DNA of 64,000 nt from VRUE01 sp963753245 (GCA_963753245.1 CAVWBK010000006.1:87258-151257); one strand, 5' to 3'; shown: positions 9,014-17,124, numbered from the stretch's first letter. Made by a program: numbers and translations. Notes: generated by a model not told the origin, from the sequence alone.

Positions 9014-9073
9014 GGCCCGGGATTAAACATGCCAGGGTTGCCGAACGCTGCCTTCCGCGCATATCCTTGATCT

Positions 9074-9367
9074 GTGCTCTTCGTCCTCGGCACTATCGCG
9101 ATCGTTTTCTTTCTCATCGGCGTGCTCACGGTCGTCGGCCACTTCTACGGGACAACCGACGCCGAACTCGTCGATTGGTACCCAACCCGCTCACCTGAAG
9201 TCGAAGCGCAGAATGAGATCGATGACGTGCGCCAGATGGTCGAGGCGCAGAATGAAATGCGCCGCCGCCGCGGCGCTCCCGAGCTCGACGAGAACGCACT
9301 GCGGGACGAGGTCGCAGCCCAGGAACTCGGCAGCCTGCACCTCGGTAGTCCGTTCGGCACCTCATAG
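9074..9367 (+). CDS. Small single-pass membrane protein of unknown function
   Basis: 97 aa, GTG start. Residues 1-24 are a strong hydrophobic helix (FVLGTIAIVFFLIGVLTVV), followed by a highly charged soluble tail. The tail holds an imperfect duplication, EAQNEIDDVRQM and EAQNEMRRRRGA, predicted helical. No family recognised. It ends 9 bases before the convergent MFS gene. Because it is divergent from the thiolase operon, the two share a promoter region of about 60 bases. Confidence 0.6.
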   Translation: MLFVLGTIAIVFFLIGVLTVVGHFYGTTDAELVDWYPTRSPEVEAQNEIDDVRQMVEAQNEMRRRRGAPELDENALRDEVAAQELGSLHLGSPFGTS

Positions 9368-9376
9368 GCCCCACCA

Positions 9377-10777
9377 CTAAGCGGCGCCCTGCGCCACGGC
9401 TAGCTCGGCGGGTTCGCTGCGCGCCGAGCCTGTGCTCGCTGGTCCAAACGCCAAGGCCAGACCCATCGTCACCACTCCGGTGCCCAGCGAGAAGGCCCAG
9501 CCGGATCGCAGCCCGCCGAGCAGGTCACCGCCACTTGCCGAGAGCAGCGCGACAAGCACAGCGACGCCGATCGCCGAGCCGAGCTGACGCGCCATCCCGA
9601 ACACCGCGGTGCCGGTCGCGAAGCGCTCCGCCGGTAGCCCGGCGGTGACCGCCGCGGGCAGCGTCCCCAACACCATGCCGATGCCGGCGCCCCCGAGCAT
9701 GAATCCGGGCAGAAAACTGCTGAGGTACGCGGGCATGGCGCTGACGCTGGCGAGGATGTAGGCGAAGCCAGCGGCGAAGACCAGGCCCCCTAGCGCGGTG
9801 ACGGGCCGTTGGCCGATCCGACCGCCGAGCCTGCCCGCGGGCATCGCGAAGGTAGCCGCCATCAGCGGGCCAGGGGAAAGGGCAAAGCCCGCCTCAAGCG
9901 CCGAGTACCCCCAGACTTCGGTCAAGAGCAGGACCCCAGAGAGGAGCATTGCCCCGAAACCGGCAAAAAAGATCATTGCCGCCAGGTTGGCTAGGGCGAA
10001 TGAGCGCACCCGCAGGAGGGGCAGCTCGATCACCGGCGAGTGGTGGCGAGCGGACCGCGAGACAAAGGCGAGCACCAGCGCCAGGGAGGCGAGGAAGGAG
10101 GACACGGTGCGCAGGTCTGCCCATCCCCAGTCGGTCCCCTTGACTATGCCCAGGGTCAAGAGCGCAATGCCGAGCGCCAGTTGGGCGGCCCCGAGCAGGT
10201 CGGGCCTCCCGTCCTCCGGCGCTCGGACCTCGTTGAGGGTGCGAGCCGCGACGATTGCGGTGAGGACCCCGATCGGCACGTTGACGACGAAAATCCAGCG
10301 CCAGCTGAGCTGGACAAGGAGACCGCCAATCGGGGGCCCGAGGGCGGCGGCCACGCCTCCGACGGCTGACCAAATGCCGATCGCCGTCGCGCGCTCACCG
10401 ACAGGGAAGGCGGGGAGGATCAGGCCCAGGGTGGTGGGCAGCATCATCGCCCCGCCAGCGGCCTGCAGTGTGCGAGCGCCGACCAGGACCGGGATCGACG
10501 GCGCCGCAGCGCTGAGCGCCGACGCCGCCGAGAAGGTCAGCAGGCCGGTGATGAAGACTCGCTTGCGGCCGATTCGGTCGGCGATCCGACCGGCCGGAAC
10601 GAGTAGCGCCGCGAAGACGATCGCGTAGGCATTCAGCACCCAGGAGAGGCTGGAGAGCGAGGCTCCGCCGAAGTTACTGGCCATGTCCGGGAAGGCAATA
10701 TTCACTATGAAGAGGTCGAGGCTGGCCATAAAGAGCCCGACCGAGGTGATAGCGAGAACCTTCCAACGTCGCTCCAT
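9377..10777 (-). CDS. MFS drug efflux transporter (DHA2/EmrB-QacA type)
   Basis: 466 aa with about 14 hydrophobic segments, the layout of the drug:H+ antiporter-2 family. Motif A is seen as GRIADRIGRKRVF after TM2, and TM1 shows the DLFIVNIAFPDM pattern typical of the family. The start is set at ATG 10777 (MERRWKVLAITSVGLF), which leaves the long inverted repeat upstream outside the gene. It is divergent from an HxlR regulator with a palindromic operator between them, so induction by a drug or redox-active compound through that regulator is likely. Confidence 0.9.
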   Translation of the reverse strand: MERRWKVLAITSVGLFMASLDLFIVNIAFPDMASNFGGASLSSLSWVLNAYAIVFAALLVPAGRIADRIGRKRVFITGLLTFSAASALSAAAPSIPVLVGARTLQAAGGAMMLPTTLGLILPAFPVGERATAIGIWSAVGGVAAALGPPIGGLLVQLSWRWIFVVNVPIGVLTAIVAARTLNEVRAPEDGRPDLLGAAQLALGIALLTLGIVKGTDWGWADLRTVSSFLASLALVLAFVSRSARHHSPVIELPLLRVRSFALANLAAMIFFAGFGAMLLSGVLLLTEVWGYSALEAGFALSPGPLMAATFAMPAGRLGGRIGQRPVTALGGLVFAAGFAYILASVSAMPAYLSSFLPGFMLGGAGIGMVLGTLPAAVTAGLPAERFATGTAVFGMARQLGSAIGVAVLVALLSASGGDLLGGLRSGWAFSLGTGVVTMGLALAFGPASTGSARSEPAELAVAQGAA

Positions 10778-10805
10778 TTGGCCGCTCCAATCCTGTGGCT
10801 TGCAA

Positions 10806-10839
10806 TTTACAAGTGACCGTAGCACGTTTGACTTGTAAA
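10806..10839. promoter_or_regulatory. Inverted-repeat operator between MFS pump and HxlR regulator
   Basis: A perfect 9-bp inverted repeat, TTTACAAGT (10806-10814) and ACTTGTAAA (10831-10839), separated by 16 bp. It lies 29 bp from each divergent start region: MFS start 10777, regulator start 10868. It is AT-rich in an otherwise GC-rich stretch. HxlR-family proteins are winged-helix dimers that bind palindromes in such divergent promoters, so this is the likely autoregulatory and pump-control site (inference). Confidence 0.7.
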
Positions 10840-10867
10840 AGAAAAGCGACGAGCTAAACTAGCCGCT

Positions 10868-11359
10868 ATGGCAATTCAGGCGTTCGCCGATCTCAACTGC
10901 TCAATCGCTCGTCCGCTCTCCGTATTGGGCGAGCGTTGGGCAATCCTGGTGCTGCGCGATCTCTTTCTCGGTCGACGCCGGTTCGACCAAATTCAGGATT
11001 CGCTCGGGATCGCGACCAATGTGCTCAGCCAGCGGCTGGCGACCCTCACCGAAGAGGGGATCGTCGAGCGCCGCCGCTACAGCGAGCACCCCGAGCGCTT
11101 TGAGTACCGCTTGACGCAGAAGGGCCGCGACCTGCAGCCGGTTTTGCTCGCCCTGCTCACCTGGGGCGATCGCTACACGACCGGGCCCAACGGAGCCCCG
11201 CTGGAGGTGATCCACGAGGATTGTGGTCACCCCTTCGAGATGGTTGCGACCTGTTCTGAGTGCGGTGGCGAGGTCCACTCGGGCAACATCCATTCCCGCC
11301 TTGGCCCCGGCGCGAACGACGTCCAGCGCCGCCGCGCCGCCGAGCGCGACGCAGCCTAG
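10868..11359 (+). CDS. HxlR-family winged-helix transcriptional regulator
   Basis: 163 aa. Residues 8-100 are an HxlR winged helix: CSIARPLSVLGERWAILVLRDL, FDQIQDSLGIATNVLSQRLATL, and the wing RRRYSEHPERFEYRLTQKG. The conserved N-terminal Cys is that of the HxlR consensus (CPV...). After the domain comes an unusual tail with CGH, C and C spaced as in CGHPFEMVATCSECGGEVH, which resembles a small zinc ribbon. It is divergent from the MFS pump and most likely represses it. Confidence 0.9.
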   Translation: MAIQAFADLNCSIARPLSVLGERWAILVLRDLFLGRRRFDQIQDSLGIATNVLSQRLATLTEEGIVERRRYSEHPERFEYRLTQKGRDLQPVLLALLTWGDRYTTGPNGAPLEVIHEDCGHPFEMVATCSECGGEVHSGNIHSRLGPGANDVQRRRAAERDAA

Positions 11360-11370
11360 GGCGGCCCCCG

Positions 11371-11883
11371 ATGGCGCGCCTGCTGATCGTCGGCTGCGGC
11401 TGCCGCGGCCGCGCATTGGGCGGCCGACTGGCGGCGGATGGCTGGGCGGTGCGGGGCACCAGCCGCGGCGATCCGGGGTTGGCGAAAATCGAGGCCGCCG
11501 CGATCGAGCCCGCGCTCGCCGACCCTCTGCGCCCCGCGACGCTGCTCAGCCTGATCGACGACGTCTCGGTCGTGGTCTGGCTGCTCGGATCGGCTCGGGG
11601 CCAGGAGGAGTCCCTGGCGGCGCTCCATGGCGAGCGCCTGGAGAGCCTGCTCCAGAAACTGGTTGACACTCCGGTCAGGGGCTTCGTCTATGAGGCGGTG
11701 GGGTCGGTTCCCGCGAGCTGCCTGGAGGCGGGCGCTCGGGCGGTGTCGATGGCGGGTTCGAGCTGGCGGATTCGGACCGCGGTCCTCGCCGCCGCGCCGA
11801 GCGATCACGGTCCCTGGCTGCGCGCCGCTTCGTGCGCTGTGCAGGACGCGCTGGTCGGAGTGGGGGCCGGGGGCTCGATATAG
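11371..11883 (+). CDS. Short NAD(P)-binding Rossmann-fold protein
   Basis: 170 aa. The N-terminus MARLLIVGCGCRGRALGGRL is a glycine-rich dinucleotide-binding turn followed by basic residues at the second strand (RGTSRGD), suggesting NADP preference as in YeeZ-like NAD-dependent epimerase relatives. The rest is compact and lacks the YxxxK active site of full SDR enzymes, so it may bind cofactor without SDR catalysis. ATG 11371 fits the Rossmann strand; a longer upstream frame is arginine/proline-rich and overlaps the regulator. It follows the HxlR gene by 11 bases, possibly co-transcribed. Confidence 0.7.
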   Translation: MARLLIVGCGCRGRALGGRLAADGWAVRGTSRGDPGLAKIEAAAIEPALADPLRPATLLSLIDDVSVVVWLLGSARGQEESLAALHGERLESLLQKLVDTPVRGFVYEAVGSVPASCLEAGARAVSMAGSSWRIRTAVLAAAPSDHGPWLRAASCAVQDALVGVGAGGSI

Positions 11884-11944
11884 CTAAACTCCGATAGGAA
11901 TTTAGGTAAATGCCTTTCCCATTTGCACCCGAGAGGAGCGGCGC

Positions 11945-12616
11945 ATGAGTTTGCAGCTTGGAGACACAGCACCTGACTTCGAGGCCAACACGACCGAGGG
12001 CCCGATCAAGTTCCATGACTGGATTGGTGACTCCTGGGCCGTCTTGTTTTCCCACCCGAAAGACTTCACGCCGGTCTGCACCACCGAGCTCGGCTACATG
12101 GCGAGTATCGAGCCCGAGTTCGCCGAGCGGGGCGTGAAGATAATCGGCCTCTCGATCGACCCGCTCGACAAGCACGAGGAGTGGGCCAGCGACATCGAGG
12201 AGACGCAGGGCACGGCACCCAACTACCCGATCATCAGCGACGTCGATTTCAACGTCGCCAAGCTCTACGGGATGCTGCCCGCGGATGTCTCGGGGGACCC
12301 TGCCGATCGCACGCCGGCCGACAATCAGACCGTGCGCAATGTGTTTGTGATCGGTCCCGACAAGAAGATCAAACTGATCCTCATCTATCCGATGACCACC
12401 GGACGCAACTTCGATGAGGTCCTGCGCGTGATCGATTCGCTGCAGCTCACCGCGCGGCACAAAGTCGCGACGCCGGCCCAGTGGCAGCAGGGCGATGATG
12501 TGATCATCGCTGGCTCGGTCTCCAACGATCAGGCAAAGGAAATTTACCCCGAGGGCTGGGAAGAGCCGCGTCCCTACATCCGCATCGTGCCCCAGCCCGA
12601 GAAGCAGAAGGTCTAG
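11945..12616 (+). CDS. 1-Cys peroxiredoxin (AhpC/TSA, Prx6 type)
   Basis: 223 aa, typical of the Prx6 subfamily. It reduces hydroperoxides through one peroxidatic cysteine, C45 in DFTPVCTTELG. The upstream SHPKDFTPVC and downstream GLSIDPLDKHEEW blocks, and the C-terminal dimerisation half with YPMTTGRNFDEVLRVIDSLQ, are all present. No resolving cysteine is visible, as expected. A GAGAGGAG ribosome-binding site at 11931-11938 precedes the ATG. It is convergent with the NUDIX gene, and the two stops overlap by 4 bases. Confidence 0.94.
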   Translation: MSLQLGDTAPDFEANTTEGPIKFHDWIGDSWAVLFSHPKDFTPVCTTELGYMASIEPEFAERGVKIIGLSIDPLDKHEEWASDIEETQGTAPNYPIISDVDFNVAKLYGMLPADVSGDPADRTPADNQTVRNVFVIGPDKKIKLILIYPMTTGRNFDEVLRVIDSLQLTARHKVATPAQWQQGDDVIIAGSVSNDQAKEIYPEGWEEPRPYIRIVPQPEKQKV

Positions 12617-13182
12617 GGGAGGCGGTCCAGCAGCTCGCCGAGGATGCGGGCCGTTGCTCCCCAGATCAGCTGCCCTTCGACCTCATAGGTTGGGGCGTGC
12701 AGGGCGACGCCACGGCGCACCAGGCGCCGCATCGCGAAGCTCTCCCGCAACGCCTCGAGGGTGAAGGCCAGCACGGTCTCGACCTCATCGGGGCTGGGCT
12801 CGAGTCGGAGCTCATGCGGATCTTCGATCAGACCGACAAAGGGGTGGATGCGGTAGCCGGTGGCGAAGGTCGCGGTCGGCGGCAGCGCTCCGGCGACCTC
12901 GACCGCGCCGCGATCGAGGCCGATCTCCTCCTCGGCCTCGCGCAGCGCCGTCTCGACAAAGTCGGCGTCGCCCTGATCCCGGCGGCCGCCGGGGAAGGAG
13001 ACCTCGCCGGCGTGGCGACGTAGGTCCGCGCGCCGCTCGGTGAAGATCAGGCCGGGGCGTTGGGGCCAACCGAAGAGGGGCAATAGCACCGCGGCGTCGG
13101 TATCGCCCCGTGCCTCGATCTGGACCGCCTCCTCGGGGCTCAGGAGCAGATCGGCGAGCCGGCGCCGACGTTCCTCTGTCAT
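12613..13182 (-). CDS. NUDIX hydrolase, CoA pyrophosphatase-like (NudL type)
   Basis: 189 aa. The NUDIX box reads GGRRDQGDADFVETALREAE followed by EEIGL, with the catalytic RE-x2-EE glutamates intact. It is preceded by LRRHAGEVSFPGG, the variant typical of CoA diphosphatases (NudL, peroxisomal NUDT7-like). These hydrolyse CoA or acyl-CoA to phosphopantetheine and 3',5'-ADP. It is the last gene of a minus-strand run of PduO, OsmC-like, SDR and NUDIX genes spaced by 25 bases or less. Confidence 0.88.
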   Translation of the reverse strand: MTEERRRRLADLLLSPEEAVQIEARGDTDAAVLLPLFGWPQRPGLIFTERRADLRRHAGEVSFPGGRRDQGDADFVETALREAEEEIGLDRGAVEVAGALPPTATFATGYRIHPFVGLIEDPHELRLEPSPDEVETVLAFTLEALRESFAMRRLVRRGVALHAPTYEVEGQLIWGATARILGELLDRLP

Positions 13183-13207
13183 GCGTGTCCGCGGACCGCC
13201 GCGCAGC

Positions 13208-14020
13208 TCAGATGATCACCGGCACCGTGCCGCCGTCGACTGACCAAGCGGCGCCACTCACGTAGGAGGCGCGCTCAGAGCAGAGGAATACGATCGCCGC
13301 GGCGACCTCTCCGACCTCCGCGAGGCGGCCGATCGGGCGCTTGGATCCGGCGGCGGCCAGCGCCTCCTCACGACTGGCGGCGCCCGACATCTCCTGGGAT
13401 TGATCAAGCAGTCCGCCCGGCTCCATCCAGAGCTCGGCTTCGACCGGACCGGGGCAGATCGCGTTGACGAGGACTCCCTGCCTCGCGTGGCGGTCAGCGA
13501 AGAGGCGGGAGAGCGAGAGCTCGGCCGCCTTAGCGACCGAGTACTCGGGCATCGCCGCGGAGGGGCGCTTGGCCGCGGTCGAGCAGACGTTGACAATCCG
13601 GCCCCAGCCACGCTCCTGCATGCTCGGTATCGCGGCGCGCATCGTGCGCAGCGGCGCGATCACATTGAGCTCATATGCGGCACGCCAGTCGGCCTCAGGG
13701 ACCTGATCGAGGTCGCGCCAGCGGGCGGCGCCGGCATTGTTGACGAGGACGTCGAGGGTGCCGAAGTCCTGCTCGGCGGCGGCGAGGATGTGATCACCGG
13801 CCGACTCATCGGTGACGTCAAGGGTCAGGTGCTCGGCGCGACCGCCGGCATCGGCGCCGGCCGCCGCGACCTCCGCGGTCGTCTTCTCAAGTCGGTCCTC
13901 GTTGCGCGCGACGAGCAGCACCTTCGCCCCCTCGGCGCAGAGCAGGCGAGCTGTCTCTCGGCCGATACCGCGGCTGGCGCCAGTCACCACGCAGGTTCGA
14001 CCGCTCAGTCCGAGGTCCAT
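13208..14020 (-). CDS. SDR-family NAD(P)-dependent oxidoreductase
   Basis: 270 aa classical short-chain dehydrogenase: TGASRGIGRETARLL cofactor turn, NNAGAARW, a serine in the NVCSTAAKRPS region, and the YSVAK active site. The C-terminal segment SGAAWSVDGG is the usual substrate/cofactor lid. Residues after the second strand (VARNEDR) favour NADP. Substrate unknown. Its stop is 25 bases before the NUDIX start, and its own start immediately abuts the OsmC-like stop (no spacer), suggesting one transcript. Confidence 0.9.
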   Translation of the reverse strand: MDLGLSGRTCVVTGASRGIGRETARLLCAEGAKVLLVARNEDRLEKTTAEVAAAGADAGGRAEHLTLDVTDESAGDHILAAAEQDFGTLDVLVNNAGAARWRDLDQVPEADWRAAYELNVIAPLRTMRAAIPSMQERGWGRIVNVCSTAAKRPSAAMPEYSVAKAAELSLSRLFADRHARQGVLVNAICPGPVEAELWMEPGGLLDQSQEMSGAASREEALAAAGSKRPIGRLAEVGEVAAAIVFLCSERASYVSGAAWSVDGGTVPVII

Positions 14021-14419
14021 CTAGAGGGCCTCGACCCGCTCGGTGATCGAGACCTGGGTCTCACCGCTCAGGATCCGGTGTACCGGGCACTTGGAGGCGA
14101 CCGTCGAAAGTCGCTCCTTTTCGGCGTCGCTGAGTGCATCCGGTAGGCGCAGGACGACCTCAAAGGCGCTCGGGGCCGAGTCCTCATAGTCGACCTCAAC
14201 CTCGACCTCCATTGACCCCACATCCCAGCCCTTGCGGCCGGCATACATCTCGACCGTGACCGCGGTGCAGGCAGCAAGGCTGGCTGCCAGCAGTCGGGTC
14301 GGGGCGGGACCGGTGCCGGTGCCGCCTGCGGCGAGCGGCTCGTCGACCAAGAGCTTGTGGCCGCCCTCGATCTCGACCTCGTGGGCATAGCCGCTTTGGC
14401 GGCGAGCGATGACCCTCAT
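14021..14419 (-). CDS. OsmC/Ohr-family protein
   Basis: 132 aa. OsmC-like proteins are thiol peroxidases acting on organic hydroperoxides through two conserved cysteines. These are seen here as SLAACTAVTVEMYAGRKGW and VASKCPVHRIL. The N-terminal strand region (HKLLVDEPLAAGGTGTGPAPT) matches the OsmC substrate lid. It overlaps the PduO gene by 4 bases and abuts the SDR gene. With the peroxiredoxin nearby this is a modest oxidative-stress neighbourhood. Confidence 0.92.
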   Translation of the reverse strand: MRVIARRQSGYAHEVEIEGGHKLLVDEPLAAGGTGTGPAPTRLLAASLAACTAVTVEMYAGRKGWDVGSMEVEVEVDYEDSAPSAFEVVLRLPDALSDAEKERLSTVASKCPVHRILSGETQVSITERVEAL

Positions 14420-14988
14420 GCCCGCTCGCGCCGTCGGCCCTCAAAGAGGGCGGGCTTCTCGACGTCGGCAAAACGGGCGAAGGCGTAGGCGAGGTCGGAG
14501 GCGCGGTTGACGAAATGAATCACGGTCTGGTCGGCCAGTTCGCCGGCCTCATTGAGCGCACTGATCCGGCGCTCGGCCCGGCGGATCGTGGTGCGAGCGA
14601 CGTCGAGCTGCGCGGAGAGCTGCGTGCCCCCGGGGATCACGAACTGTGGCGGCAGTTCGACCTGCTCCATGTAGTGGTCGATCCGCTCCTCGAGCTCGGC
14701 GACCATTGCCTCTGTGGTGCGGCTGATCCCGTCCTCGAGGCGCTCGGTGGCCTGCGGCGCGGTGGCCAGCTCAGCACCGGCGATGAAGAGGTCATCCTGG
14801 AGGCGAAGGACATCGGCGGCCAGCCCGCCCTGCCGGGGCTCGCATAGCGCCCGTGCGACGCCGAGCTGCGAGCAGGCTTCATCGAGCGCGCCGTAGGCCT
14901 CGGTGCGGAGGTGGTGCTTGGGCACGCGACCGCCGTACCACAGCGAGGTCGTCCCGTCGTCGCCCTTCCTGGTGTAGATCTTCACCAC
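14416..14988 (-). CDS. Cob(I)alamin adenosyltransferase, PduO type
   Basis: 190 aa. It transfers the 5'-deoxyadenosyl group of ATP to cob(I)alamin, the last step of adenosylcobalamin formation. The ATP-binding N-terminal motif is seen as IYTRKGDDGTTSLWYGGRVPK, then EAYGALDEACSQLGVARAL, the helical core RTTIRRAERRISALNE, and the terminal NRASDLAYAFARF. ATG at 14988. First gene of the four-gene minus-strand set. No cobalamin riboswitch was recognised in the 65 bases upstream. Confidence 0.94.
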   Translation of the reverse strand: MVKIYTRKGDDGTTSLWYGGRVPKHHLRTEAYGALDEACSQLGVARALCEPRQGGLAADVLRLQDDLFIAGAELATAPQATERLEDGISRTTEAMVAELEERIDHYMEQVELPPQFVIPGGTQLSAQLDVARTTIRRAERRISALNEAGELADQTVIHFVNRASDLAYAFARFADVEKPALFEGRRRERA

Positions 14989-15017
14989 GCGCTGATCCTA
15001 CGCTCGCACGCTCTCAG

Positions 15018-15040
15018 GTTCTCCCCGCCGGGTGGGGAGG
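15018..15040 (-). terminator. Possible GC-rich hairpin after the DUF1015 gene
   Basis: CTCCCC (15021-15026) pairs with GGGGAG (15034-15039) around a short loop. It sits 14 bases beyond the stop of the DUF1015 gene in its direction of transcription. There is no T-tract, so it may only attenuate. Confidence 0.3.
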
Positions 15041-15053
15041 AGCAAGCCGGCGC

Positions 15054-16343
15054 TCAGCCGACCGGGTTGAATACCAATCCGGTCAGCACCTTGGGGAAGA
15101 AATAGGTCGACTTTGGCGGCATGTTCTCATCGCTTTCACAGATCGCCCGGACCTGCTCGACCGGGATCGGGCGCAGAATGAAGGCGACGTCATAGGAGCG
15201 ATCGGCGATCAGCGCCAGGGAGTCGGACGCGCTCTTTGAGTAGCCAATTCCGCGCTTGGCGAGGATCTCGTCTTCGCTCATTCCCACGATTCCCTTCAAT
15301 ACAAGCGTCTCGAGGATCGCGGCGTCAAGGCGGCGGTAAGCCTCGGGCTTGCCGCTCAACTGGCGGTCCAGTGCGGCGATCGCAGAGCTCTTGAGCTGCA
15401 GTCGAAAGGCGCGCTTATGAAAGGAGTCATAGAGGCCAAAGACGCCGGTTCCCTCCTCGCCGAGTGGGTCGAGCTGCTCCTCGGGGACCTCGGTCACCTC
15501 AAAGATCTCCCGCAGACCCTCGCCGAGGCGCTGCTGGCGCTCGGGGTTAGCGGCGAAGCCGGAGAGCAGACGGTGGGTGGGGAAGACGGTCAGACCCGGG
15601 TCGTCCAAACCGGTCAGCGCCATCAGGGTGAAGTTGTGGTCGCCCTCGCCGCCGATCTCATCGCGGTAGGCGATCGCCGTCTCGTAGCGGTGGTGACCAT
15701 CTGCGATCAACAGCTGCGCGTCGGCCAGCAGCTCGGTGACGGCCTCCAGCACCGCGGGATCGCCGACCCGCCAGAGGCGCGTCAGGGTGCCGCCTTCATC
15801 GCTGGCCTCACCCCAAGGCCTGGCGGGGTCAAGCGCCGGCTCGACCAGGGGCCAGGGGTCCTTGGTGGCGAGTGAAAAGATCGGTGAGAGGTTGTGACGG
15901 GTGGCGCGGGTGAGGTCGAGGCGATCCTTCTTTGGTCCGGGCAGGGTGCGCTCGTGGGGCAGGACCTGCCCCGCCTCGAAGTCCTCGACCCGGACCCGAC
16001 AGAGAATTCCGTGTCGGGTGCGACTCTCGCCGTCGGGACCGCTGTAGTCCTGGGTCATCGCCCAGATCGCCGGCTCGGGGTCCTCGATCAGCGCCCCGGC
16101 CTCGCGCCATGCGGCGATCGTCTCGGCGGCGGTTTCATAGGGGTCTCCCTCGCCGCCCTCAGGGCCGCTGTGGCCGTAGGGTTTCGGTAGGTCGATCGCC
16201 ACCGCGTTGTAAGGCGAGCGCGCGAGCAGTTCGGTGCGCAGCGCAGTATCGATCACGTCATAGGGCGGCGCCGCCACATCGCCGAGCTTGCCGACGATGT
16301 CGAGGTCATAATGAAGGGCTCGTATGGGGCGGACGTCGGCCAC
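15054..16343 (-). CDS. DUF1015 family protein
   Basis: 429 aa, full length for DUF1015, a widespread family of unknown function. Recognisable blocks: N-terminal VRPIRALHYD with APPYDVI, the QVLPHERTLPGPKKDRLDL region, LLIADGHHRYETAIAYRDE (the most conserved block) and the C-terminal SKSTYFFPKVLTGLVFN-like segment. The family is cytosolic, sometimes linked to serine or amino-acid metabolism genes, but nothing in this neighbourhood supports that. It stands next to tRNA-Pro (divergent). Confidence 0.92.
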   Translation of the reverse strand: MADVRPIRALHYDLDIVGKLGDVAAPPYDVIDTALRTELLARSPYNAVAIDLPKPYGHSGPEGGEGDPYETAAETIAAWREAGALIEDPEPAIWAMTQDYSGPDGESRTRHGILCRVRVEDFEAGQVLPHERTLPGPKKDRLDLTRATRHNLSPIFSLATKDPWPLVEPALDPARPWGEASDEGGTLTRLWRVGDPAVLEAVTELLADAQLLIADGHHRYETAIAYRDEIGGEGDHNFTLMALTGLDDPGLTVFPTHRLLSGFAANPERQQRLGEGLREIFEVTEVPEEQLDPLGEEGTGVFGLYDSFHKRAFRLQLKSSAIAALDRQLSGKPEAYRRLDAAILETLVLKGIVGMSEDEILAKRGIGYSKSASDSLALIADRSYDVAFILRPIPVEQVRAICESDENMPPKSTYFFPKVLTGLVFNPVG

Positions 16344-16415
16344 CGCCGAAACCTAGCGGTTGCCTTCGTCAGAGCCGTGGCCCACCTGCCCGGCCGGGCT
16401 CTAGACTGGGCGCAG

Positions 16416-16489
16416 CGGGGCGTGGCGCAGCCTGGTAGCGCGCGGCCTTTGGGTGGCCGAGGTCCCCGGTTCGAATCCGGGCGCCCCGA
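16416..16489 (+). tRNA. tRNA-Pro (anticodon TGG)
   Basis: Cloverleaf: acceptor CGGGGCG (16416-16422) with CGCCCCG (16482-16488), D-stem GCGC/GCGC, anticodon stem CGGCC/GGCCG with loop TTTGGGT (anticodon TGG at 16450-16452), and T-arm CCCGG-TTCGAAT-CCGGG. Discriminator A at 16489. CCA is not encoded. Confidence 0.96.
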
Positions 16490-16580
16490 TGATTTTCCCC
16501 CGCCGCAGCGCGGCTTAAGCTGATCTTCGAATTCAGGCGTGGACACGCACATCCGGTGCGGATAAGTTGCCCGGGCTAGG

Positions 16581-16599
16581 TTTGTCCACAGTGGACAAA
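16581..16599. promoter_or_regulatory. 19-bp palindrome containing DnaA-box-like sequences
   Basis: TTTGTCCAC, one central A, then GTGGACAAA, ending 20 bases before the start of the 88-aa gene. It contains TTGTCCACA, which equals the actinobacterial (Streptomyces) DnaA-box consensus, on one strand and a one-mismatch box on the other. It may be an operator for the downstream gene or a DnaA site; only the symmetry is directly seen. Confidence 0.45.
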
Positions 16600-16619
16600 G
16601 GAAGGGGCCGACTAGGCAG

Positions 16620-16886
16620 ATGGAGATGGGAGATCACATCGAGCGCCGCGTTGAACGCGTCCAGTTCGAGACCGACCGGCACATCATCGTCGGCAACGTG
16701 ACCCTTCCCCCGGAGGGGTACCAGAGTCGCTTTTCGGACTCCCTGAACCGTCCGGACATTTCCTTCATCCCCGTGGTCAGCGTCGAGATCACGCCGCTTG
16801 AGGGAGGCGAGACGATCAGGCGCGATTTCATCGTGGTCGGCAAAGAGCACGTCAGGATCGCTTTCCCGATTGAAGAGCTGGCCTAG
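16620..16886 (+). CDS. Small conserved-looking protein of unknown function
   Basis: 88 aa, with alternating charged and beta-strand-like segments (HIERRVERVQFETDRHIIVGNVTLP..., SFIPVVSVEITPLEGGETIRR, DFIVVGKEHVRIAFP), consistent with a small beta-barrel. No signal peptide, no cysteines. A purine-rich AAGGAAGGGG at 16597-16606 serves as ribosome-binding region; ATG 16626 is an alternative start. I do not recognise the family. A strong palindrome lies directly upstream. Confidence 0.65.
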   Translation: MEMGDHIERRVERVQFETDRHIIVGNVTLPPEGYQSRFSDSLNRPDISFIPVVSVEITPLEGGETIRRDFIVVGKEHVRIAFPIEELA

Positions 16887-16902
16887 TCGCGGTGGTCTAG
16901 AA

Positions 16903-17124
16903 CTAGTTCCGGGCGGCTTGCAGGCGGCCGCTGCGCGCGTAGGAGCCGAGGTCAAAGAAGAAGAAGAGGACGACGATGAACCACTCAAAGCCGTGGACCC
17001 CGTCGCTGCCCGTGTCCCACATCACCGCGTAGGCGAGGGTGGTCCAGGGCAATAAAAAGAAGCCTAGGAAGGGCAGGAGCCAGGCGTCGAAGGCGCGGCT
17101 GAGCAGGTCGCTGAACAGCCACAA
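16903..17124 (-). CDS. Small two-helix membrane protein; start codon uncertain
   Basis: At least 73 aa with two hydrophobic segments (LLPFLGFFLLPWTTLAYAVMW and FEWFIVVLFFFFDLGSY) and a basic tail. The LPWTTLAY...FDLGSY pattern is familiar from small actinobacterial membrane proteins. The only standard start in this part of the frame is TTG 17124, but the open frame continues to 17190 and encodes a further good hydrophobic helix (GCLVVLFALISPRLALFAL). The real protein therefore probably begins upstream at a non-standard codon, or a base is wrong there. Function unknown. Confidence 0.6.
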   Translation of the reverse strand: MWLFSDLLSRAFDAWLLPFLGFFLLPWTTLAYAVMWDTGSDGVHGFEWFIVVLFFFFDLGSYARSGRLQAARN

